From Imbricaverruca yamaguchii (lineage: Eukaryota; Arthropoda; Thecostraca; Neoverrucidae): a DNA stretch of 64,000 bases. The translations under genes were made by a program, and so were the position numbers. The notes beneath the pieces are model-generated. The model ran no database searches and was not told the DNA's origin. It worked only from the letters and a program-made list of their open reading frames with translations. Each line of letters opens with the position of its first letter. Within the stretch, counting starts at the first letter, position 1. Positions 46,146 through 57,599 of the stretch are shown here, piece by piece. The stretch lies in assembly GCA_034440575.1 (NCBI GenBank), contig JAOTOL010001218.1, positions 261,001 through 325,000 on the forward strand, written 5' to 3'.

Positions 46146-46625
46146 TTTGATGGAGTGCACGTCGTCAGCGGGTCACTAGACACCAGCATCCGCGTCTGGG
46201 ACGTGGAGACTGGCCAGTGCAAGCACACGCTCATGGGCCACCAGAGCCTCACCTCCGGCATGGAGCTGAAGAACAACATCCTGGTGTCGGGCAACGCCGA
46301 CTCGACCGTCAAGGTGTGGGACATTGTGTCGGGCCAGTGTCTGCAGACTCTGTCAGGCGCCAACAAGCACCAGAGTGCCGTCACGTGTCTGCAGTTCCAG
46401 AACAATTTTGTGATGACCTCGTCCGACGACGGCACCGTCAAGCTGTGGGACGTCAAGACGGGTGACTTTGTGCGCAATCTTGTGTCGCTGGACTCTGGCG
46501 GCGCCGGCGGCGTGGTGTGGCGCATTCGCGCCACGCGCACCAAGCTCGTCTGCGCAGTCGGCAGCCGCAACGGCACTGAGGAGACCAAGCTGCTCGTGCT
46601 TGACTTTGACCCGGACCATAAGTGA
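46146..46625 (+). CDS. FBXW7: Exon 8: last WD40 blades and C-terminus of the FBXW7-like protein
   Basis: Acceptor GGCCGGCAG, then [20 protein letters not shown]; stop codon at 46623-46625. It encodes [72 protein letters not shown] and the hallmark C-terminus [20 protein letters not shown] then [11 protein letters not shown]. The eight exons join in phase into about 682 codons, close to the ~700 residues usual for FBXW7. The product is a substrate receptor of an SCF ubiquitin ligase that in other animals targets Cyclin E, MYC and NOTCH. Coding sequence looks intact, so this is a functional host gene. Confidence 0.93.
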   Translation, partial: FDGVHVVSGSLDTSIRVWDVETGQCKHTLMGHQSLTSGMELKNNILVSGNADSTVKVWDIVSGQCLQTLSGANKHQSAVTCLQFQNNFVMTSSDDGTVKLWDVKTGDFVRNLVSLDSGGAGGVVWRIRATRTKLVCAVGSRNGTEETKLLVLDFDPDHK

Positions 46626-47649
46626 CAGGCGCCGCGCCGGCCGTACCATCCAGTCTGTGATGTGATGTGTTGATACGGGTGTGGCGGACCACGACCGTTG
46701 TGCACGCGCGCCCGCGCGTATGTGTAGAGACGGCATTGAGCGCGGCATTGACGGAGGCTGACCGGACCCAGTCGCCACCACACCCTTGCCAGTACAGGGA
46801 GCGGCGCGCGGCCAAGAGCATCTTAGCTCGGCCGCTCCCGTCGTCGAAGGCGGCGCTGCTCGGCGGCGACAAGGTTGCTCAAACGGTTTTAGCGTCTTTT
46901 TGAGAGCGCCACCCACCGTGAGATATCGCTTGCGATGTACGACTTAGTTTACTTTTTACTTAAGGTATGGAACGTCACAATAATCGACATGCAATTTATA
47001 AGAATAAATTTCCGTCACAGGGGTGGAGTTTGTGGTCCGAGATGTCACGTATTCAAGTTGTGAGTTGAACCACACACGCCTACCTGGGACGTTTTTTTCC
47101 CGCCAAGACACGAGCACACGTGGAGAAACCTGCGGCGCCTCAGTGCAGGAAAGATGAAATGTTATTCGTCATGATTTGCGATCGCTGGTGCGTCGGAATG
47201 TCGCGATGTCAACGTATAATTAGCCAGCTCCAGGTCACACCCTTTCACACCGAAAGCGCAACACCTTCACATACCCGTGCAACATACATCTAGATACTGG
47301 CTAACTGGCCGAATGGCGACCCTCACGTGGCACATGAGGGCACACGTGGGCTTGTCGCATTTGCTGCTTGCAGCACAGCTGTCGAGACTGCTGCTGCTGG
47401 CTGTACGACAGCTGCCCCAGCCATTACTGACCCAGACATTGTTTCCGCACGGCATTCTGCTACTAACGTTGTTCCCAACATTATTTGGTGCCTTCATTCG
47501 GAGTAGTTGCAGCATGGCAATACCAAGCACAAACCACGGTATTATTTTATCAAGACGCAAAATTGTGTTGTCTCAGTTTTCGAAGGAAGGCCAAAATATT
47601 GCCGGAAGGCCAAGTTCCGCGTTTTTTTTACCATATTAAATCGTGAAAA
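46626..47649. other. 3' UTR and downstream spacer of the FBXW7-like gene
   Basis: No further coding signal. GC-rich to about 46920, then AT-richer. It contains a candidate polyadenylation signal at 47003. Confidence 0.5.
47003..47008 (+). terminator. Candidate polyadenylation signal
   Basis: AATAAA 378 bases after the FBXW7-like stop codon, the first good match downstream. Cleavage would fall 10-30 bases later. No transcript evidence. Confidence 0.45.
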
Positions 47650-48816
47650 TCCCCCCGTGGAGGCACCACATTTCCGTCGTGTGCGGGAGGCCTGGTGGGG
47701 GTGGGGTTAGTGCTCCAGTGATCTGTCGGACTAGTCCAATGGTAAGGGGTCAGACTAAAAATTCCTCACCCATTTTACCGGTGAGGTGTGAGACTAAGAG
47801 TGCTTCACTCGTCATACCATCCATGCGCTCCCATTCCAATGTCCACCCCACCCCAGCATCCATGTCTTTCACCTGGCTCGGCAACGATGCGCCCCTAAGT
47901 AGCCAATTATCCTGGCTCGGCAACACCAACTCTCCCTACTATTAGCAGGCAGGACAACTTCCTCGGTCCTGCCTTCCCGCTACGTTTTGTCGGGGTAGTC
48001 GCACCCCCTCGGCCAGTCCCCGAGGTTGGCGGAGTCCTGGAAGTTGAGGTCTCCTTTCGTACGGTGCTAGTTGTGACCTAGGAGCAACACGCCTTTCTGG
48101 TCTCGATATCCCAGAGGAGCGGGCGGGCCCGTAGGGCCCCATACGAGCCAAGTGGCTTGCCGCCTTGAATTTATGGTCTGTTCCTCAGTCCCGTGCCTGC
48201 TGGCCTGGCCGGCAGGGGTCAGGGGGCGGGCGGCCCTAGATAAAAGTCTGGATGGTGAGTCTCCTCCCGGCCGAGGGGTGGTATCGCCCGCCCCGTACAG
48301 CTCCTTGGGTGCCTGGCGTCCTCCCGCCCGCGGGATTCAGGCGTCCCCTCGGTAGGGCTCCTATGCGATTAGGTGTCACTGAGAGGAGGACGCCAATCAC
48401 ACTGGCAACCTCATGCATAACAAACAATTCACCTGTCCCCTCTAGCAGGGGACACACAAACCTACACATCATGAATCCCGGCGTGGCGCGTGTGAGGCAC
48501 AGTCCGCATCCCGTCTTTCTGCTCCTCGCATCCTCATCATGAGGTCACTAGAAAATGAAAAAGAGCCTATCGCGGCTCACACCATAACGGAGAAAAAAGC
48601 GGGTCAGGCTAGGGGTGATGCTGATATGCGAAAAGCATAGGAATTGTTTGGTAGAAGTATAATCTCAAAATACCGATCCTGCAAGCAGGGCGCAATCGAA
48701 CTAACTTGTAGCGCACGACATGAAACTGGCAGACGAATCGTCACCGTACCCATCAAAGTTTGACCAAACAATACTAAAAACGGCTCAAAGGGGGTCATCA
48801 ATTGCCGTCATAGGCG
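47650..48816 (+). mobile_element. I-like LINE 5' fragment (5' UTR and start of ORF1)
   Basis: Collinear with 716-1780. Shared blocks include TCATACCATCCATGCGCTCC versus TCCTTCCATCCATACGTTCC, the GTCCTGGAAGTTGAGGTC block, CCCGTACAGCTCCTTGGGTG, and an ORF1 remnant near 48690-48815 equivalent to the IKVEPHQTKNTSRGV region. Homology ends near 48816. ORF1 is broken by stops. It belongs to a related but distinct subfamily. A 25-bp tail insertion lies inside it at 47886-47910. Confidence 0.75.
47886..47910 (+). mobile_element. 25-bp tail-only insertion, shortest in the window
   Basis: Insert GATGCGCCCCTAAGTAGCCA plus ATTAT between perfect 14-bp duplications CCTGGCTCGGCAAC (47872-47885 and 47911-47924). 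The homologous sequence at 880-910 has a single uninterrupted copy of this site (CTGGCCCTGCAACACCAAC), which acts as an empty site. Confidence 0.85.
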
Positions 48817-49275
48817 TAGGAACAGGGGCCAAGGTTCCATGGCCCTCCCGACTTCTCAAAGTGTGGGGGGGGGGGACAGCAATGGTAGCTGGTGCCCCAC
48901 TTTTGAGACATTCAAGTTAAAAACGCAGCATGCACCAGTGTTAAATTAATTGTCTTTCGTTAGGTGTGGGATTTCGAAAAAAGCACCGTAGGATGTCGAA
49001 ATTTCTCATGGAGACATGCCAATTAAAAATAGTTGCAGTCCTTCAAACTCAATCTGGCCATTGTGTACTCATAAGTGATTCTTTTCTTTTTTTTTTAAAA
49101 AAACTAAAATTCAATGCTAATGATTGCAATATCATCCTATCAACAGATGACATTGGTTAACAAACCACATGACAGGTAATCTCCGTAGCTAGAACTGTGT
49201 TATTAGGTGCTTGTCTATAACCATCCATTAGGGTAAGCATAAGCATGCGGATTTACACGAAATACTCTTCAAAAC

Positions 49276-49333
49276 ATGGGTGCAATATAAACCAATGGGG
49301 TTGACGCACACTAAAACCCAAATAATCATCATC
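49276..49333 (+). mobile_element. 58-bp tail-only LINE insertion
   Basis: Flanked by 14-bp duplications ATACTCTTCAAAAC (49262-49275) and ATACTCTTCGAAAC (49334-49347), one mismatch. The insert ATGGGTGCAATATAAACCAA, then TGGGGTTGACGCACAC and AAAACCCAAATAATCATC, keeps the stem as GTGC with GCAC. Confidence 0.8.
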
Positions 49334-50504
49334 ATACTCTTCGAAACGAGTCGTGAATACTTCATAAGCACCCAATAAGCACGATGTGGATACTTCCTGG
49401 GAGAGGATGTCTACATGCTCAAAAGTGGAATATTTCACTCTATTTCGCGAAGAATTTATAACCGGCATGTACACATTTTAATTTGTGAAAAACTCTCCAA
49501 TCCATAACTACGTAAAAACTGCACATATCATAACGTATCACTACATTTTTAACTCATGCACACTTGGACATGCCCTTACAACGCAACTAATTCAGGAGTT
49601 CGTGTAATGCAACAGATGTGTGGATATTCCAAACATATATTATGTTATGAAAAGACTAAAGCAGATAATGTGTCAGCCAGTATCCAAATACATTCATACT
49701 AAGGTTTCACGATGGTTCTATGACTGTTAACATATTTAGCGTCGATTTCATTAATATTGTCTACAGTATAAAATTGTAAGGGCTGAATGAAGGCAGTGAC
49801 GTAACACAATCAAGGTAAGATACAGTTCGAAAGTGCAGGTTCCTTACCTTGATATTACATTTTCATGTATTACATGTGGCCTTGGTTGCTATACTTCAAC
49901 ATTTATGTATATTTTGACTATTGAAGCATACAAATTACTTCACGATACCTCCATTGCTTGACTCAAGTATGGAATAGAATGCACACATTTCCATATTTCA
50001 ATGGATTTCCACAGTTGTGCAAAGCACACAGGTGTCCAATCTTTTGCGTGAGATGCCTGGTATCATCGGTACTGACATCCAACATAGCAAAACACTTATT
50101 TCCATCATTCATTATGGTAGCATACACACGATAATAAAGTTCACACCCTATTATATGAACTTCAAGTGCGAGAACGCATTTCACAATCTCAGAATCCCTC
50201 GAGAGGATTAGGCGTTCGTGATGCGACCTGACAATATCACATAAGGGGTGATATGAAGAGTGATGATACGAGTGACGGGTGATGCTTGTCATGCGACCTG
50301 AAAATGCTCATGACGAGAATGGCAACTGACCCGAGTGTCTATTTAGCTGGGTAACTGCGTGGTGGCATTCACAACACGGCATATAGTTCATTCAAATTAT
50401 GTCGTTCAACAGAAATGGTTCGGTCAGATGGTGGGCTCATGGTATACGTAACATCTGCTGAGCAAAGACTCATCCCAGAATATGTTCAATAAAGACATTT
50501 GGAT

Positions 50505-50548
50505 TGATAATGAGTTTTGGGGCGCATCGACTGCGTCGGTCATGCATC
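50505..50548 (-). mobile_element. 44-bp tail-only LINE insertion, minus strand
   Basis: Flanked by a perfect 13-bp duplication AAGACATTTGGAT (50492-50504 and 50549-50561). On the minus strand the insert is GATGCATGACCGACGCAGTC, then GATGCGCCCC and AAAACTCATTATCA. It matches the hairpin of the full-length LINE at 10271-10298 almost exactly. Confidence 0.9.
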
Positions 50549-51026
50549 AAGACATTTGGATGAAAAGTATTAAAACACATAATTACAACGGGGACTACCA
50601 GGGGTGGCGATTTCTATCCCTTTGTGAAGGTCATGGCCCCACCAATGTTGATCTTGCCCCCCACCCCAATGATGATTTGGACCCCCAATAACCTATGCTG
50701 TTTTTATACTGAGAAGAAAGCTAAAGGAAGAAAAAAGAAAAACACCATGCTCCATAGAAAACATATTTTGTACTGTAAAGAAACAGATTGAGTTTAGATG
50801 GTGTATTTCCCGACCCTGAACTCGCCCCACCAAAACGATGGCTTCGTCCCTCTCTAATGTTAGGCACTAAGGAAATGCATTCACTTATCGCCATCATAGC
50901 TCAGGCCGGCTGTGCTCCAATGCTCCATCAACGTCGGTGTGTCTCAACTCTCTCAACCTGCATATGGGCGCAGAAATGTTTTATTTCAGCCGTTGTGTGT
51001 TTATTGGTGTTTGGAGTGAGGGGAGG

Positions 51027-51082
51027 GTGACGGTGGCGTTGACGTTGACGTTGACGATGACGATGACGTCGACGATGACGAT
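51027..51082 (+). repeat. GACGTT/GACGAT microsatellite
   Basis: Runs of GTTGACGTTGACGTTGACGA and GATGACGATGACGTCGACGA. A simple six-base period. Confidence 0.9.
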
Positions 51083-51655
51083 GGACCCGGGTACACTTTA
51101 TGACACTGTAGTCGCATGCTACGACCCACAGTTTTTACGTTGACATGCACGGTGCACTGCTCTTTTGCTTATGTGACTTGACCTGTTACTGGACGATTTT
51201 TCCGTTGGCGAGGATGCCTAATAGACATAAACATAAACATCGTCAAATAAAAATCAGAATGATTGAGGTTTCAAAATATAGTGGGCGAAATCCGAGAAAT
51301 ATTTGGTTGGGGAGGGGTGTTCAGTACACTTCGCCCCCAACCCCCACCCCAATGTTTTCAAAATTCGACACCCCTGGGAACTACTATGAAGGCTTTTCAT
51401 CGTCGAGTGATGTGTACGTCCAGGCTGAAATTTAGGAACCCAAATATACTTGAGAATACTATAATGGATGCATTTATGCTAATTGAAGGGTGTATATTTG
51501 GAACATTACTTGTGGTGCAAACAATTAAATGGGCACAGGATAGTCGATATTGTGCGATGTATTCCATCGACGTCATTGTTGGCCTATAAAATAATTTGAA
51601 CATGCGAAGTGGCGTATTGAAGGCAAGCACTGGAGCAACCCTCCCCTTGAGAGGT

Positions 51656-53488
51656 TATGAGTCCCCAATTACCGCGCTGGTGTTCTGAAAAATAGCGCTA
51701 GACTCCCCAAAATCTTGGTGACTCAAGCAATCGCATCGGGGCCCATAAAAATAATATTTAGGTCTAAAAACGTCACGCAGGGGCCCCTGAAAATGACGCT
51801 GGGCTCCCAAAATCCCACCAAGATCCACGAAAATCACATTGGGGCCTAAAAGAATAGTTCCGGTACCATAATAATAATGCTAAGGACTTCAAATTGTGGG
51901 ATTAGGCTCATGAAAATACCGTTTGACCCCACAAGAAGTCGCGCCGGGCCCCCGAAAAGTCGAGGCAGGACCCCACAAAATCACACTAAAGGCTTAAAAG
52001 GTCCGGCCTGGTCCCTGTACATAAAGCCGGGGGTCAAAGGGACAGGCCGAACCCTCAAAATCACGCTGGGTCCCAAAAGGTTGGGCCGGAGCCCCTGATA
52101 ATCGCGCTAGTGTCCCAAAAAGTCGGACCGGGGCCCCGGAAAATCAGGCTGGAGCACAAAGAAGTCGTGCCATGATCCTAAAAAAAAATCACAATGGGCC
52201 CGCAAGAAGACGGGCTGGGGCATTTCCCACCTGTAAATCACGCTGGGAGCCTCAAAAGTTCGCGACTGGGCCCAGAAGATCACGCTGGGGCCGCAAAACG
52301 TCGTGGCAGGGTTCTTGAGAATCACAACAGGGATCCCAAAATGTTGGGCCGGGGCTCGTGAAAATCACGCTGAGCCCGAAGGTACCAAAACCTGACGCCT
52401 GGGCCCTTGAAATTCACGCTAGGGACTCGACAGGCCGCACCGTGGTCCCAAAAGTGTTATCGGGAACACCCAATGAATGAAGCCGGAGGAACGACAAAAC
52501 AGTCCGGATTTGGAAAATAACTATATGGTCTCGGCAATCGCTCCAAAAGACACTAAAACATGTGCCCCCAAAGACGTGTCGAGGCCACTAAAACTCATGA
52601 TAGACATCTCAGCAAATGGCGACATGGTAAAAAGATCGCATATAGATCCAAAAACGTCGCGCCGCTACCCTTTGAAATCACACTAGGGTAAAAAAAGTAA
52701 CGCCGGAGCCCCACAAGTCTCAGCTGGCTTCTAAAACTAGATCAAATCAAAATAAAAAATAAAAAATCGACATTCCTGCTCGGAATGTTACAATTCACAC
52801 TCCGGGGCCAGCTACAAAAATGACGTCGACGACCCCAAAACTACGTCAGGCCCCGGAAAAGAAGCACTTGGGAGCACTGAAAAAGGAGACACTGGGAGCC
52901 CGAATAATCGCACCGGCGTCCAAAAATATTTCACAGGAGGCTTACAAAAAAATCAAGCCGGACCCTCCAAAAAAAGAGATTAATACAAATATCCGAGGCA
53001 TGAAAATCGCTCCTTAGCCCAAATATATCACCAGATGCCTTAACAAATCACATACGGCACCAAAAACGTAAGTAAAAAGCGTTAAAACGCCAAAAAATGG
53101 CAGTGGGACGCGAGAACGTGTCGCCGGGGACAGAAAAAAAACAGGGCTTGGCTCGGACTTTATATAATTCAGAAGTCACCAAAAATTGCATCGAGCCAAG
53201 AAAGCCGGCGTCGGATCCCCGAACCATCGAACTATGCGCATTGGTCTGAAAATCGTGACGGGACCCCGGGAGCACCCATATTGTGTTCAGGTCCTACAAA
53301 TTTGAGTGAGTAACCACAAGTGAACACAGCAGGACCCTAAGAACACGATTGGAGAACGAAAATGCACCGGGCCCTCTAACGCGTACGGAGTTTGATTAAA
53401 TGTGACAGGGCCTTAAACCAGTTGCAGCCCTAAATAAATGAACCGGGAGGTTAAACACACACACACACACATGCACACACACATACAC

Positions 53489-53524
<36 letters not shown>

Positions 53525-53755
53525 ACATACACACGAATGGCCCCTCAAAGCACACCGTGGTTTTGAGACCGCATGGGTTTCAAATACAACCTGGGCCCTT
53601 AAAAATCGACATGGTCCTGGATAAAGAACAAAAAACCCGGCATCAAATAAACACTTCTGGGTCTGCGAAAACACGCCGATACATATAAAAATATCGTCGG
53701 TGCGCACAAAAGCGCAAAACCATATAAAAAAGACCAGGGGTCAGAAAAACGTACC
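51656..53755 (+). repeat. Diverged 21-bp satellite with 42-bp alternation
   Basis: Units of ~21 bases alternate between an A form (CCCNNAAAATCACGCTGGGG) and a B form (CCCAAAAAGTCGGGCCGGGG). They are clearest at 52020-52400, where at least five successive units are exactly 21 bases. It is the reverse complement of the 10890-12060 array. Decay is heavier after 52700. A CA microsatellite (53454-53534) lies inside. Confidence 0.75.
53454..53534 (+). repeat. CA microsatellite
   Basis: AC dinucleotide run interrupted by single T or G changes. Confidence 0.95.
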
Positions 53756-53760
53756 GGCCT

Positions 53761-54447
53761 TTAACCCGTGCCGTCTCGGGTCTTAAACGGCCCCCCTAAG
53801 GTTTTTCGCTGATAGTGAAAGAACGGCGCGCGGCAGTAGAGCCGAAATTTGACATACCTGTTCCAATCAATTTGGCACGCTGTGTCAAACTTTTGAAGTA
53901 AGGTACCGTTTTTGATTACTTATTATTTTTGCATATTTGCTTGTTAGAGTCGAGTTAAAATCGATGATTCTGGCTAAAGTAAGCATTTTTATAAGAAGAA
54001 GTTGACTTTAAGCAACGTTTTTCGGTCAGCTCTACCCATTAGAAAAGGATGATTAATCAAAAATGGAAAACTAAAAATTTTTGGAATTAAAAAAAGACAA
54101 TTCTTGGTGGCAAAAATGTTGTATAATCCTGGTCGATTTTGCTGTCTTTTACTGATTCCAAATAATTTTTGCTTTTTCAAATATCCCCCAAAATGAACTC
54201 CCCAGAGCCAAAAACGTGATGCAAGTCGTGAAAATCTAGGCCCCCTAGTGACTTGTTGTCACTTGTCACTTGTTTATTTTTTTTCAGGGGGAGGGGGAGG
54301 GCGGCGGTCCTACTCGTTGAGCGTTTTCCGCTGACACCTCTTTCGTTTTCGTGCGATGCCTAGTTTGGATCTTAGGGGGGTTCCTATCAACCCCCGAGAC
54401 GGGGTGTAAGGATCTGACCGAAGAGACGGGTTATAGGGACGGGTTAA
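53761..54447 (+). mobile_element. piggyBac-like TTAA element, copy A
   Basis: 687 bp bounded by TTAACCCGTGCC and GGGACGGGTTAA: TTAA duplications with inverted CCCGT-CC termini. Subterminal CCGTCTCGGG and CCCCGAGACGGGG form a second inverted pair. It is collinear with 15661-16494. There is no transposase, so it is non-autonomous. It abuts the end of the 21-bp satellite. Confidence 0.6.
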
Positions 54448-57400
54448 CACACATTGGCTATAAACATAAAACACATCCGGGGACAAAGTAAAACGGAAAG
54501 GTAAAACAAGATTGTCTGACTAGAACCTCAGTTCGGTAGCCTATTTGGGAGGGTATTTAATCAATGGAAGAAGGTGAATCAGAGCTCAGCGGATATCAGG
54601 ATTTCTTAGCCACCAGAAAACGTTGGAAGAATAGAACTGATCATCGAATTTAATCAAGGATGGGCCCTTTTGGTTCTTAAGTCTGAGCACGTTATGACTT
54701 TGTGAGGTGCCGTGTGTTGTCACCCGACAGCTATTTTGAACTGAATTGCTGGTCCACAAAATATGTGCTTCCGTTCCGTTTCAATATATTTAAAGTGACG
54801 GATATTTTAAAGTTCAAGATAGAGATGATTGAGGTGACCTATCACCTATCTGCCAGAGTTAGGCCCTCAGGACGAATAGTATATCATGCATTGTTATTTA
54901 TTACGTTCATACTCACCAGAGGCTCCGCCCCAACCAACGTCGAATGGTGGAAAGTGGACTAAGGCTCAACGCATTAAGAGACCGGCTTAGTACTCTCCAC
55001 CGAATCCTGTCCCTCCCCGTCTACCACATCGCTTACCTCGATATCCACGTCTCTCAATTCCCGTCCTTCCTCCAACCCCCATCACATCTTACACACACCA
55101 CATGAGGGATTGGACACCCCTCATTAACTTGTGCTTGGTGTGAGACAGAGACAGCAAACGGCATGATAAAGTTCCATCCATAAACCTTCAGAGGTGTTTA
55201 GCACACTTTGTCTACCTTTTGGTTGACCGTGCAGGTTAGATTCATTTGGCGCAGATTAATGCGCTCATGTCGGAGCGCAGCCATTCAAATTGTCTTCATG
55301 TAGTTTTCGGACTCTGGCCGTTACAATAAAGGATTCCATGCCTTGCTATCGATAATATACAAACTAATGCCTCAGTTTACTCATAAATGCAAATGTCAAG
55401 TTAAAGTTTTCTGAAATATCTGATAAACTGCTCAAGCTGACAATTTTATAAATAATTTTTGCTGAAGGAGATATGAGCGTTGCTGATTCAGAACCATATT
55501 ATTCCTTTCTTTTTGAATTGTGAGCTAAGCAACCTCCAGCTTGAAAAAAAAGTTGAAAAAAAGGTCTAATCATTTCAGGCACGGAATCGGTAGGAGAAAA
55601 AAAAATGTCCTGCTCTATCATGCTTGCTGTTCGTAATAGGCCATATTCAAGCATACGGAGCGCCTGCGATTTCTGTAGTTTCGAAATGTTTCAGGTGATA
55701 GCTTAGTGGCGTGACCTGATGTTTGCGTGACACCTGGAACACTATTATAGAATATTATTTACTATTATGTATATTCAAGATTTTCGAGGAAAAAAATAAC
55801 TTCGTCACAAAGTGATACACACGAAATATGTATTTCCAGCTTAAACCTCCGTTGGACCTGGTGATCTGGCCTGAGGTTACTTGTATTTCTACTTTTGTCT
55901 TTTATCATTTGTGTATGCTTTCTTTTTCAGTTTTGACTGTACATTGTGCGATTTGTTCGTAACATGCTCCAATGTACGTCTAAAAGCGGCAAAATGGTTA
56001 ACTACATGGTGGCCTGACTATGACATGCTCTAATACTGATAATCTAATAGGCTGAGGCACCATTCTTGAAAATTGGTGTGCTCATCAGTGTTCGAAAGGA
56101 ATGGAAAATGTAAAAGCAACATCTTGAACGGTTCTGGAGTTCTCATAGGGCGCCACAGGAAGAGGTCACATTGATCCTCCTCCTACATTGCGAGAGTTGA
56201 GAAGCTGCACCTTCACAATTTTGTGTGTAAATTAGTTCACTATAGCTCCAGGAGGAATTGTTATAATTACACTGTTGGCCAAGTATGCATATAAATATGG
56301 GAACTGAAACTTCATTTTATGTATTCAAAAGCCTGAGGCTTGGGAAGGAAGTTCACATTTCTCCACCCCTCCCCCACTACGCCTTGATTCGCTTTTGATT
56401 AACGGTCAGTTCTGTTGTGAGCTGCTATTCACTTCCATATCACATTTCTCATCACGTACATGACCTCACATTCACTTGGGAGAGTGAATGTTTATAACTT
56501 TTGGTGTACAATTTGCAAACCATTCGATCGAAAGTCTTGCCAATGGCGTTGATTCAAATGACATCTGAGAACGCACAAAAGTCCTTCCATTGGTACCAGA
56601 AACGTGTGATATGTGACCTTGGCGTCGCCGACAATTGGCTGCACTGGATTACAGTTCTGAGCCTTGGTGACGCCCTTGTTCGATATCATCGCATCAGTGT
56701 TGTGCGCAACGCAGCGAGCGGCCAGCGGCGAGCAGCATATAAAGCTTCCCGTTTCGCCCTCCATCAGATCGGACCAATTGTACGACAAACTGATAGCCGC
56801 TTCGGCTGTTCACAGTATTACTAATACGTTCGGGTGCAACAAAGCGTGAGTTGATTGAGGGCTCTCATAGCGCACGGCCCTCGTCATCGGGAAGTAGGTT
56901 CGTCAGAAAATTCGTTCCCCACTCGATCACATTTACCCCGGTAAAAAGCTTACATGTCCTCGAGCATGCAGCCAGGCGCAAACAATATGGCATTAGAGTA
57001 AGGGAGACACAAATTGTGCTAGACAGGTGCGCTTCGGGTTGCATTGATAAATTAAGCATGTGGCTACCAATCAAAGCAACATAAGTTGTGGACTAAATGT
57101 TGCAGTCACTTCCACTGCATTGTGATTCCAAAACCTACAGCAAGTCATATAGTCATAGTGCTCAGACTCAATAAATGCCGCAGGGAACATCCGGGTTAAG
57201 CCTGTGAAGGGGAGATGCAATAAGCCTGTAAAACAAGGCACTCCTCACCCCAGCCAATACCACATTCCCATATTCCAAAGAAACTATCACCAACATCCCA
57301 CACACCCATCAATACCAACCTAACTTACACATCCAACCCTATTCACTCGGTCCCGCATAACACTAGTGCATCGAGTGCCCTAGCAATAGTTTGAAACTAC

Positions 57401-57590
57401 ATCAAAGCCTGCGTGAAGTGGCATGCACCGTGTCCACCTAGTAGGATAAATCTTACACCATCGACCAAATTAGACCTGATAAAAAAGAATTTCTAGCCTA
57501 AGAAATTGTCTACTATATTTTCTAATACATTGACTGAGGGATTTCCCAAAACAATTTACTCCAGTAGGCCGTATGTTCCGTTCATCGACT
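54448..57590. other. Gene-free stretch
   Basis: No supported gene, RNA or mobile element. Open frames (for example around 56492-57084 on both strands) lack domains and splice context. Confidence 0.5.
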
Positions 57591-57599
57591 ACCTTTCAA

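Larger units (their letters stand above)
48817..51655. other. Gene-free stretch with small repeats
   Basis: No supported gene. It contains the two tail-only insertions at 49276 and 50505 and a GACGTT/GACGAT microsatellite. A GCGTAGGAACAGGGGCC sequence at 48813 looks like one end of a DNA transposon, but I could not find its partner. Confidence 0.45.

Noticed and set aside
46076..46916. Long minus-strand frames over exon 8
   Set aside because: They are shadows of the GC-rich WD40 exon, with no domain.
48813..48900. DNA-transposon end (GCGTAGGAACAGGGGCC)
   Set aside because: It resembles hAT-like termini, but no matching inverted end or target-site duplication was found.
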